Positions 47,753-58,900 of a DNA stretch of 64,000 nt are shown in pieces. A program made the position numbers and the translations under genes. How positions within the stretch are numbered: position 1 is the stretch's first letter; each line of letters starts with the position of its first letter. This DNA comes from Saccharina japonica (lineage: Eukaryota; Sar; Phaeophyceae; Laminariales; Laminariaceae). The notes below the pieces were generated by a model that was not told the origin of the DNA, made no database searches, and saw only the letters and a program-made list of their open reading frames with translations. The stretch is taken from positions 55,907 to 119,906 of the forward strand of contig MEHQ01000204.1 of NCBI GenBank assembly GCA_008828725.1. The letters are read 5' to 3'.

Positions 47753-48162
47753 GGCGGTCACCAAAGCTGGCGGTCGAGTAGATCATTTGTGCGGGGTGGA
47801 GAACCTTTGTTCCGCACAAGGGGAATGGTCGTATCACGTAGTGTTAATATGGTAAGGCATCCGCGAGGCAGTTACATAGTAAAACCCATTGCTGTCTCCG
47901 GAAGTGGCCACACCAGAAATTAAATTAACTCATTGAAGCTGTCGTCCATATGCAAGTCCGCCTCAGAGGCGGTTCTTAGCAGGATGCAGCTCACCCTCCA
48001 TGCGACTCGCCCAATACCTCACGGCGCTTCGCGCTTGGTGCAAGCAATGTCTGCCTGGTTGGTGAAAACCCAACGTGCTCCGTCCCGGCATTGTAGGGAT
48101 GCGAGGGTCTATGGTCATATGACTACGGCCGTGCACGACATGAGTACACCCCCCCCCCCCAT
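47753..48162 (+). mobile_element. Oligo(C)-tailed retroposon, longest intact copy
   Basis: About 410 bases from GGCGGTCACCAAAGCTGGCG to CACGACATGAGTACACC plus a C tail of 12. It matches 18011-18440 (reverse) along its length. No continuous open frame is conserved between the two copies. Confidence 0.8.
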
Positions 48163-50757
48163 TCGCTTTCCCCGATATCCTACGTTCCTGTTAAGGACTT
48201 TGCCGTTTCTACTCGCAGGTAGGAACCGCTAAAAATGCTTCCCTCTTTCTTTCTTTCTTTTGCTTTTTTGCTGCTCCTCGTCATGGATGTGATGCATATA
48301 ATACGTGGAAGTTGCCGCATTGACAAAACAAGTACATGGCGCTACCGCTCCCTGCCCTCGTCTCCCCGTCGAATAAGTGTCCCAAAAATGTTCTCCCTTG
48401 GAAACAAAAAAACTGACGGTGGCAAGACGGCGTGCCGCCGAATGCACAACACACGCACGCACGCAGGCAATGCAAGCCTCCGTCGGGAGTTCCGTTCACC
48501 ATTAGCGGCGCCTTTATCAAATAACCGTTGTGGTGGGCCTGTTTACGGACGTCGCCTTGTGCAGCCGCTATCATACCTATTCGCACGTGTATTGAAATGT
48601 AAGTTTTTTTTGTTCCACGTTTTTTTTTTTCTTGTATCGAACATGAAACCTGGCGTCTGCCTGCCTGCTGGCCTGCCTGCCTGCCTGCCTGCCACTGCTT
48701 TGTTGCGGTCTGCTTTCTGCCGTAGAGCGGCGCGAAGGCCTCGCGCAGAGAGAGGCTTGGTGCACGCGGGCAGAACTCGCGTCGTGTTTTGGCTCCATGT
48801 GTGGTCCTAGCTTACAACGGGTTAATTGGTCGAGTGGGATATAGGTACGTTACCTTTTCGGGATGGGAGTCACCCAACAGCAGCAGAGTACCGTAGAATT
48901 AGCAGTAGAAAAACTTGAAGCACCTCGCGCACAGCAAGCAGCAGCTAGCTGTAGGTTTTACTCCATCTGAGTGCTACGATAAATTTCAATATGTGAGGGG
49001 ACACGCAATGGGGCCCTCTTGCACGCCACATGTACATGGGATCTCGATGCACTGGGGGGCAGAGCTCGTGCGCGGGCTCTTACGTGTAGTGATGTTGGTG
49101 TGTTGTTCAAGTGGGTTATTATCCGTTGCGTTTCGGGTGGGCTGCGGTTTCAGAGTGGTCGTCCGACGGGACCCCCTTAAAACCATATAGGGGTTCGTAC
49201 AGAGTTAATAATCGGACGGGGAAAAGAAAAATCTCTGTTTCATAGGGGTGGCTCTCCAAAATAGGAAATTAAAATGTTTCGGCCGTCCATCCGACTCCCC
49301 TCATCCCGAAGCTCAGGACCTATATACGAGTACGACCGCCTTTTGTTTTCCCAAACGGTCTGCTGAAGGTATGGGGGGTCGCTCGTTTACCCGTCCAATT
49401 AACTTTAGACGTGTGGAAGTGTTGCGAGCTCGAGCTCCATGTTTCACGCCGACTCGTTTTAAGGTCGACTCGTTAACTTCTCATTCTTAATTGAAACCAA
49501 CGTCGTATCAATACGACACGAAGGACAAACAAACAAAAAAAACAAAAAGAGGAACAAAAAAAAACGTACACCGGGGACCAGCATGCCCATGCATTTCATT
49601 GGCGCTGCAGTACAGTCAATACAGTGTACAGGACACCTATGACATGTATTCATATGGAGAAAATGAGAAGAAATTACTGTAGTAGAAGAATTGAAGGCTG
49701 AAAATTTCAAGGGGAAAAAACAAACTGAGGGTGCCATTTATACGAATTTAGTGTACGTGTACTCGTATACCACAACAACCGTTGGTTGCTTTTGTTCGTT
49801 GCCTCTTGTCGCACGATACCAGTACGAAGGTATAGGGAACGATCATGGTAATCACGACATCGCCTTCCTTTTGCCTTTCTTCCTGGAAGCGCACGCCGAG
49901 CATCGACGCAGCTGACATTCCTTGCCATTGTCATCGATAGTTGTTCCACACCGGCGGTGCCTATAATAAACGTGTATACGAGGGGGGAGGAGCGCAAGTT
50001 ATCGTCGATTTTGGCAAACGGAATCTTCAATTCAAAAACGGATATGAGATAAAGATATAGTAAGTGTGTGTGTATGTGTGGAATAATAATTAAGATATAT
50101 ATATAGTAGTAAGTGTGTGTATGTGTGGAATAATAATTAATTAATTTCACGAAAGAGGGAGAAGAATATCGTATAATAGCGCGCACCCATTCTCAAATAC
50201 GAAGCCGAGCACAACTTTCCCGCATCTTAATAGGTGTCCGGTACTGCTTCTTGTAGAGATTTGTAAAAACCAAAAACCATGTATTGTTGCACGTTCCGTT
50301 GTTTTTCGTACGGTTGAAGGGTGGCGGGGAACGACTTCACGCCCCCCAAAACAGTATACCGTGTACCAGGTACAAAGTATCTGTACCATTTAAGATACCT
50401 GCCACGCTCTTGTACCTGGTGGACGCCAGTTGCTTGTACCTTTTTACTCTCTCAACAACAAAAGCATACGTAGCGATTCTCGCCAACTGATACTACAAGC
50501 CTTGCCGTAACGCTGGTAGGTGGCACAGAGAACACTTCTAAGCGACGCATCTATCGCTCAACTTGCAAAAATGTTCATTTGAGTGTCTCGACCATGCACG
50601 GTTGAGAAACCCACCGCCGGCACATGTCGTAAAAACAAAAAAAAATAACAAAAAAAAGGGAGCGCTATCTCTAATGTATACGCTTTGCGCAAACCCAGTC
50701 GTAGCTTCCTCGCGAGGAACACCGAGCGCGCACCCGAACTCAGAGGTACGCAACGCG
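48163..50757. other. Sequence without a recognised gene
   Basis: Includes CCTG tetranucleotide repeats (48658-48690), two near-identical GTGTATGTGTGGAATAATAA units (50066-50095 and 50112-50140), and a protein-like stretch at 48940-49110 (plus strand, VGFTPSECYDKFQYVRGHAM and PSCTPHVHGISMHW) with no family or splice partner that I can name. Confidence 0.45.
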
Positions 50758-50761
50758 CCGG

Positions 50762-51009
50762 GACGCATGCTACGATAGAGGTGCACCTTGTTTTTTCTGA
50801 GCTCCTCACTTAAGGAGCGTCATACCTCTACGAAAAAACGATATTGGAGGAAAATAAAAGTGCTGCCGGATGCGAAATCTCATGACCGAAGTATACTCTG
50901 AAACAGTATTCGTCACAAAAAATGAAAAAACGACGAATTTGGGTTAAGGAGCCCGATCGTTCAGGAAACGATTCGGCCAAAAAGTGCTACCTCTACCGTA
51001 GCACGCGTC
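50762..51009 (+). mobile_element. TIR element family A, copy 3, TSD CCGG
   Basis: GACGCATGCTACGATAGAGG ... CTACCGTAGCACGCGTC, flanked by CCGG (50758-50761 and 51010-51013). 248 bases, non-coding. Confidence 0.88.
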
Positions 51010-51900
51010 CCGGTGTACGACTGATTTTCTGGAAATGCAGGGCTTGACAATACCGAATAACTCTTGATCGGTCAAGGGTCCGTCGTAGTCCTCGCCGTGC
51101 AGTGAATGCCGTTTCCCGTCCTCTTCGTCGTCGTTGTACGTCGAATGCCGTACCGCCGAATGTCGTACGTCGAAAGCCGTACGCCGAACTCTGTGCGTCG
51201 ATTACTACACTGTAGTTCTCGCTCTCGACGCCTGCCGCCGCCGCCCCCACAGGAACGCTAAAAGCAGCAGCAGCAGCAGCAATAATAGCAGCAGCGGCCG
51301 CAGTCGTGCCAGCTTGTGCCCGCATTTCACCCCTGCCGCAGAGCGCAGCGGAGACACAGCAGATGCGCCTCGCTCGAGACAGACACCGCGAGCAAACGCG
51401 TCGCGCCGCACAGGCCGCCACACCGTCGCGCCCTCCCCTCCCCTCGTCCTCCCGCACCCTTCGTCTGTCCTCCCACCCCCTTATTCCTCCTCCTCCCCCT
51501 CCTGTTCCTCTTCGTCCTCCTACTCTCCTGTCTCGTTTCCAACAAACAAGACAACAGCAACAACAACAAAAAGAACACGCTCACGCTGTCTATTGAAATA
51601 GGTCAGGAGGCCTCATGGCGGAGAAGCCACGTGTCTTGTTCTTATGCCTTATTATCTCGAAAAATCCACCGCCACTGCCGGCAGGGAAAACCAAAACACG
51701 AACCAACCTGGCCGCCGACATAATAGGCTGCACGCCCTCCCCCCACCCCACCCACCCCCATTATTCGGCCTCCCATCCCCGTGTCGGCGCACAAAGCACA
51801 AACACACAAGAACAGCTCCTGAAATACGTTTCGTCGACCCGCGGTACAGAAACTAGTTTTTTGTTGTTAGTCCGACGCACTTGGCACAGCTTCCGCAGGC
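51010..51900. other. Low-complexity region beyond the PPR gene
   Basis: GC-rich, with AGC repeats (51260-51300) and a CCTCCT tract (51420-51530). Long open frames on both strands are compositional. The 3' end of the PPR gene may lie here but was not found. Confidence 0.4.
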
Positions 51901-51909
51901 ACCACCGCG

Positions 51910-52000
<91 letters not shown>

Positions 52001-52014
52001 NCCCCCCCCCCCGC
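51910..52014. repeat. ~104-bp C homopolymer with one N
   Basis: Only C apart from N at 52001. It lies just past the last recognised PPR exon (minus strand), where it reads as G. Its length is unlikely to be reliable. Confidence 0.95.
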
Positions 52015-52023
52015 CTCCCCCAC

Positions 52024-52565
52024 CGGCGTCACCCCCGCCGCCACCACCCCCGCCACCCCTACCCTCTCCACTACACCCCTATCCGCTGCTCGTACCGCCG
52101 CGGCAGCATCCAGCTCATCCAACGCGGCCAATGCGCGCTCAAACCCGCCCCCACCCCCAGCTGCCACCGCCTCCATACACGCCTCCCTCGAGCGGGCCCG
52201 GGCACCGTCGCTGGTGCTCACGCCCGCGGCCACCATGCCCTCCAGCACTCCGGCCGCATCCCCGCCTCGACCGGCGGCCGCACAGGCCGCCACCGCCGCC
52301 AACGAGCAGCGCTGGTCCGCCTTCACCCCGTCGGCGCCCATCTCCTCCAGCAGGGCTAGCGCGGCAGCGGGGTCGGCCGCGACTCGGCACGCCTGCAGCG
52401 CCCCCGCGTAGCTGTTGCGGTCCGGCCGGAGGCGGCGGTTGGACGGGGCCAGGGAACGCATCGCGGAGAGGAGGGCGAGGGCCGGTCGGACCTGCCCCGC
52501 GCGGCCGCAGGCGTCGAGGGCCGCGTTGTAGGAATCTCGGTCGGCGGGGGCGTTCGGGTACGCTC
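52024..52565 (-). CDS. PPR exon with at least four repeats
   Basis: Acceptor cttgcag after a G/C run. The first two bases complete Gly, then AYPNAPADRDSYNAALDACG, PALALLSAMRSL, ALALLEEMGADGVKAD, CMEAVAAGGGGGFERALAAL. A gtgggg donor at 52023 is proposed from the frame; the following homopolymer blocks confirmation. Confidence 0.75.
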
Positions 52566-52930
52566 CTGCAAGAGGGGGGGGGGGGGGGGATAGGCGCGAG
52601 CACAATCAAGCATTCGTTAGGGTTCCGTTGGTATTTTTTGGGTGCCGTTGGCTATAGCTATATCCCTCGTTCTCTAGTATAACTATCTCCTTATTTACAT
52701 ATGTCTCGCTCGTCCTCCCTCTTGTTCTCTCATACATACGCTCTCTTGTACCATATGTATCACTCTCTTTTACCCTTTTCTCGTTTTCTATACTTTCCCA
52801 ATGTATCACTTCCTCCCTTAGGCAGTTTATCTCCACCCCTCCCCCACCCCACCCCTCCCTGCGAGGGTCCATGGCCATACGACTACGGCCATGCATTCAT
52901 GACATAAGAAGTACCCCCCCCTCTCTCTCG

Positions 52931-52968
<38 letters not shown>

Positions 52969-55900
52969 CCTAGCCTCCCATCTCACTCCCTCCCCCTCCT
53001 CCTCACCAGACCGCAGCTCGTCCAGCAGCGTAAGCGCCGCCCCCCACTCCCCCGCCCGCGCGCAGCCGGCGATCGCGTGATTAAAGCCCCTCGTGTCCGG
53101 CTTGAGCCCCGCCGCGGGCACGTCCTCCTTCAGCGTCCTCACCGCCCCCGCCACGTCCCCAGCCATGGCGCACCCAGCCACCACGGCATTATAACACTCG
53201 ATCGTCGGGCGCTCCCCGCTCCCTGCCGCCAGCTCCGCTATGAGGGTTTGCGCGCGCACCCCCTGCCCCGCCCGGGCGCAAGCGTTGGCCGTGGCCGCGT
53301 AGGCTGCCGCTGGGGGGATGGCGCCGCCGTTCGCCATGCGGATGTCGACGAGGTAGTCGGTGGCCTGCTCCCACGCTCCGTCTACGACGCAGGATCCGAT
53401 AGCCGTAGTGAGGATCTTGGTGAGCGCTTCCCGGCTCGGGGCGGGCTCGGATGCTCGCACCTTGTTTGGGTTTTGAGAGGGGCATTGAGTGCGTGGAGGG
53501 GGCGGGTAGGGGCGAGGGGGGTGGTTGGGTGGGTCGGGGTGGGCGAGGGTGAGAAGGGGGGGTAACAGAAAGGGGACAAAAAAACGGGCAATTATTAGGG
53601 CTGTGAGTTGGCTGACTAATAGTTGCCAGCTAGTTATTAGCTGGCTAGTTTTTTAAGTTAGTTGCGGCGGTGCCAACTATCCAACTATTTTTGTTTTTTG
53701 GGTTTCCTTGCTTGTAGGAAGGCTTGTTTGATACGGGGTGCGTATTTCTCGGCGTCCCCAAGCAGTACCACCACGCGGCACAGAGAGAGGTCTTCCACAA
53801 CTCATGGCGCATCAACCCATCGCCATCGACGGTGCCGGTGCCGATGGCAGGGCCGAGGGTGCTGGCACCGCTGAGCCTGGCCTGTCGGCGGACCATGGCA
53901 GTGATGGAGCGTCCGACGAAGAAGTGACTGTACCGAGCGCTCCTCCGAAAGCGAGTGCACGCGACAAGGTAGCGGTTCGCTACCGCGTACAGAAGGAGCG
54001 CCGGTTTTCCAAGCGCCCCAAACGGGGACAGGGATTCATACTTTTGATGCGAGATGATTTGCGGGGTTCTGCATCTTTGTACGTAGTCAGTCCATCTGGG
54101 ACAATATTTCAATATTTCCAATACATTCCCCGCACCAAGGTACATTTCTCAGGATGTTTCGGTGCTGTTCGGAAATCTGGAGGCACCGTCAGAAAGCTCA
54201 ACACTGCGCGCAGCTTGTCACGATTTTTTTATTATATTAATTCGCCTCGTTTATGCCAAAAACGTATAAACAAGCCCCTTGTTTCCCTGGGTGTAATACT
54301 TTTCAAACCCAAAAAATGAGCAGTGATTTGGGGAGCTATGACCATAAGCCGCCGGCCATTTGTTTCATGCTAAAAAAACAGCTTTAGAGGGAGAGATACC
54401 ACACACGCATCTTGTATGCATATATTAAGTCAGATATGATAATACTTCGTACGAATGCATTATATGAACATATACTATTAGACACAATTTTGGCGAAAGA
54501 GGGGGGATAATTAATTGATTTTTTTAGCGTAAGAGGGAGAAGAATATGAGGGAAACAATGTATATCGAAGGTCATTTTCCCCTGGATACTACTGTTTGAC
54601 AAATCGTGCGATATACTAATAGAATACCGCAAACGATTGCTCTCGTCCACGCCTCCAGGTCGTTTTTTTTTTTGTTCGCAGAAATACCAAATTGCGTGAG
54701 ATATTCATAATTTTTGCCCAAAATGACTGATTTTGGTCGATTTTGGTCAGTTTTGGAGAAATATTTTTTGATGCATTGTTGCGTACCTACTTGAATTTAG
54801 TGTGGAAACTTATTTTTTTTTCTCGTTCTCAGCATCGATTCCTCTTGTCTATGCGGTCACGAATATATGGTTGTCTCATTAAAAAAAATAAAAATCATGA
54901 GTCATGACTATTCATACTTCGTAAACGTCATTGGAAATATTTTGTGCCGGAAGGACCATACGAGTATTAGGTAAAAGGTAGAACTCTGGTCTTATGGTTA
55001 ATGCGGTCAACTGGCTGTGATGGCGGGACTTTGTCCCAACGTGCTATTACTGTAATAATGCAAGTATGTCTCTGTCATGAGCGTGTCAACTGGATGATGA
55101 GCACCTCTGGCTCGGGTGTTTGAGCAATGCTCGTCCTGAGCTGTGTGTCGATCCCAGTCTATTTTGGTCGATCCCCGTCTAGTTTGGCCGATCCCAGTCT
55201 ATTTTGTGTCCTATTTTTAGTTTGTACTGGTGATGTGCTACTGCCTGCCGCACGAGTATGTGTGTGTTGTCTTCACATTAAACCCGTTATTTCTAATCAA
55301 CCACATCAGTACACCCAGTCCCTGTCCTGATTCCCAATCCCAGAGAGATACAAATTATGTGGTCACAGACTGTGAAACAGAGAAAAACCAAAACAAAATA
55401 AACGCAACTTGATGGGTAAAGCAAGTGAGATGCTTAACGTACCGTTTACGAGAACGTACCCTATATTTCTGGTGCATCTCTTTAATATCCGACAAACTGA
55501 GACGAAGTTTAGTATGCCTGTTTCGGGATCAAAACCAGAGATAAACTTGGCCCATTTATCATGCTTTTTGTGTGTAAAATGAAGCCAAATAGCGTACTTT
55601 TTTGCCTCCGGCGGCGCCTTCAGCGGGATCCTCCGGAAGCGCCTCCGGCGGGCCCTCCGGGGGCGCCTCCAGCGGGGCCCCCTCGGCCGGGGGGGGCTTT
55701 TTTGGCTCGCTTTGCTCGCCTGACTTTAGTCGACTAGTTGGCTGGCTAGCGCCAGCCAACTAGTCAACTAAAGTCAGTTAGTTGGCTGGCTTCGCCAGCC
55801 AACTAATAACTAGGCGGGAACTCCAGCCAACTCACAGCCTTAGCAATTATGGAATGAGGAACGCGTGACGCCGCGACCGACGACCTTTAGACGTCACGCT

Positions 55901-58900
55901 TCAGCCTTGCGAACGATGTCGAGACGCATGCTACGGTAAAGGTGCACCATGATTTTTCTGAGATCCTCACTTAAGGAGCGTCATACCTCACCGAAAAAAT
56001 GCTTTTGGAGGAAAATAAAAGTGATGCCGGATGCGAAATCGCATGACCGAAGTGTAATCTGAACCATTATTCGTCACAAAAATGGAAGTCCGACGAATTT
56101 GGCTTAAGGAGCCCTACCGTTCAGAAAACGAGTCAGCCAAAAAGTGCTACCTCTACGTAGCACGCGTCTCGAATACAAAAATGCATAAACACAAACGAAA
56201 AACAAACAACACAAAACATCGGGAAAAAAAAAACACACACACACACACACAGACGCAGAGACGAAAAACAGATGCCCAACAAAAACCACAAAATAAAAAG
56301 CGTAAGTAATACAAGGTTCCCCTCCGGGACGTGCCTGGGGGAGTGGCGCAAGGGCGAATCGAAAACCTATTCCATCATACGCATATCTTATTGTATACCT
56401 GCCTAAGAAATCCACTTAGTTTTTGTGTGCTTCCTGTCTTATATTATGGGGGTCTGGGTTACGTACAATACAAAAAAAAAAAAGTATCATAGTCATCGCC
56501 AAGGATCGAACTCAAGCCTTCAAGCATAAAATCGTGCATGGTGACTATACTTTCAAAGATACGTTTTCCTGTACTACACGATTTATTTGTGACACGCGAG
56601 CCTGCGTTCGCCGATGAATCTTCGGCGGCGCATCTTCTGTGCGGTATATTCCCCACCCGGGTTCCAATCCGTCGGTAATGGTCGCTCTGTTCAACGCCGC
56701 CACAGGAGGTGTCTCAGCAGACCTAGTCCAGGCCGTCAACACCCTTCTCCTATCCCTTCGCCGTTTCCACGCCAACACCGGGCGTAGATACACAGGACTT
56801 CCCCGGATCACCTTCCTAACGCCTCTGCACACCCCCCTCCCTCCCATCCTCGGGACCACCTACTACGACGACAACAACTGCCGCCACCACCGCGACAACG
56901 ACGGTCGTTCTCACGACGGACGCCGCAACCATGGCCGCGTCTACGGCGGCGGTAACCACCACTCCCCGGGACAATAACCGCGCAGCGAGGCCGCTGCGGC
57001 TACCTCGGCGCCAACCCCAACACCTACCGCACTGACGGTACACACCCCGGGGACGAACGCTACCACACCTGCCCCTCCCGCAAACATGCGGATAGGCCAG
57101 GCTTACACCAGACCGCCCTCCACCCACCAACCCTTACCCCACCGCCCGCACTCTTACTTCCACCCTTACCCCCTCCGTCTCGCCCCCTTCCACTCCACCC
57201 CACTCCCACCCGCACCCGCACCCTGAAACCGACCTCAATATAGAGACCCACACTACACTTCACACCACACCCCACACTCCTACCCCACCTGCCGCCCTTG
57301 CTCATGACGTTGATCGCGTGCGTGTAGGTGGCGGCGGTTAGCGGTACTCCGTTAGCCTTAGCCTCCGCAAACGCCGTCAGAGCCTGGCGCCACATGCGGA
57401 GACCCGCGAAACCTGGGAGGGAGGCAGGGAGGGAAGGAGGGAGGGAGGGGCGTCAGGGGATGGGGGTGGGGTAGGGTGGGGAGTTGTAATGGGGGGAGGC
57501 ATGGGGGGGAGGGTGGGGGTTGGGGTTGGGGTTTGATTGGGGTTTGAGTTGGGGTAGCAGTGAGGGGTGAGATGGGTTGGGGGTGGGGTGGTGAGGTATT
57601 GTGGTGTCGTGTAGGGTGAGGGGTGGGCGTGTAATGTGGTGTGTTTAGTTTGGCGTGGAGTAGGGTATGGTAGCGTGCGAGGCGTCGAGTGGGTGTGAGG
57701 AGGGGTTTTACGAGAGTTGGCGTCCTGTTCGGGATGCGAGAGGGGAGGAGAGAAGATTGGAGGGAGGAAGAGGGGGGGGGGGGGGTTTTTCGTACGGGGT
57801 GTGGCGTGTGTCATGGCGCCCTTCCCACCCCAGCAGTGAATTGAAAATGCAGTTTGTATCGGCAGCGGTTCCAAGAGTAGAAGAACACACCCTTACCATA
57901 CGTTCTTGGACATCGACCAAAAAACGGTATACTGCTGTGCGTGTTCTGGACTAAATCACGGTATAGCGGAAATCCGCTACCAAAAGGACCTCCATTCGCC
58001 CCCCCTGGTCGGCCAAAGCAAACGATGTACCGATCTCTGGCTGCAAAATGTCGCGGTGTACCGATTCCCTCATATTTGTGTTTGTGCAGCAGCAGTCAGT
58101 AGCACAGGTGGCATTTTCCAATGTACATATAATATGACTACTTCGTATAATATGTAGCATGCACGCTGGCGGGTTTCTCTTGCTGAGTGAATGGTCGCGA
58201 TATAACAACATAGCTGCTCGTCCTGCTGTCTGTAGAGCAACTGATGCCAGTCGCGTTACTGCTGTCATTAGAGCTACCACTGCCGTCGGTACATATACTG
58301 CTGTTGTCAGAGCTACTGCTGTCAGCAGAGGTGCTTCTTTTAGTAGAGTTGCTGCTGTCAGTAGAGCTACGACTGCTACCAGTAGATATACTGTACTACA
58401 GTAGTTCTATCAGTAGAGATGCTATTGTGAGTGGAACTCCTACTGTCAGTAGATCTACTGCAGTGGCTGCACTACAGTACTGGACGAAGCATGATAGTAG
58501 ATCTTCCTAAGGTAGCTATTTAGGCACTCTGATTGGCTACGAGTAGGGTATGTTTTACGCGGCTCAATCAACTTGGAGTCTTTCCCAGCCACAGCATCCC
58601 GAGTCAACCTTGAGGCTTTCCAAGCTCATCATCCACGCCGGCGAATCAACCTAGAGTCTTACCAAGCACAGCATCCCAGCACTAACTACTGGCATAGGGT
58701 TAGGATTAGGGTTCGGGTCGGAGGGTCGGCTTCAGGCGCCCAAGCACAAAACCCCCGTAAATATCTCTATCAAGGTTCGTCCATCCCTCCTGCACTATAC
58801 GAGTGTCGAGAAGCCCGAGTGACACGGGCCACGAGGTGGACTACGAGTACCACCACGCTCGCACCAACATTGCGCTGTTAACGCTGCTGCTGTCGTATAT

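Noticed and set aside
47935..48162. 5S rRNA gene, because CTACGGCCAT occurs in the oligo(C)-tailed repeat
   Set aside because: Only about ten bases match a eukaryotic 5S start; the rest of the 5S sequence and its internal promoter are absent.
51615..52682. Pro-rich protein of ~355 residues on the plus strand
   Set aside because: It arises from the C homopolymer and from reading the antisense of the PPR exon.
55923..56172. Longer inverted ends (CGAGACGC...GCGTCTCG) for family A
   Set aside because: The extra match is the palindromic target TCGA; in other copies the flanks are CTCA or GTCT as direct repeats, so the element ends at GACGC/GCGTC.
56503..56560. tRNA gene on the minus strand (GAGTTCGATCC)
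   Set aside because: The T-arm is mostly wobble pairs and no acceptor stem of seven pairs could be made.
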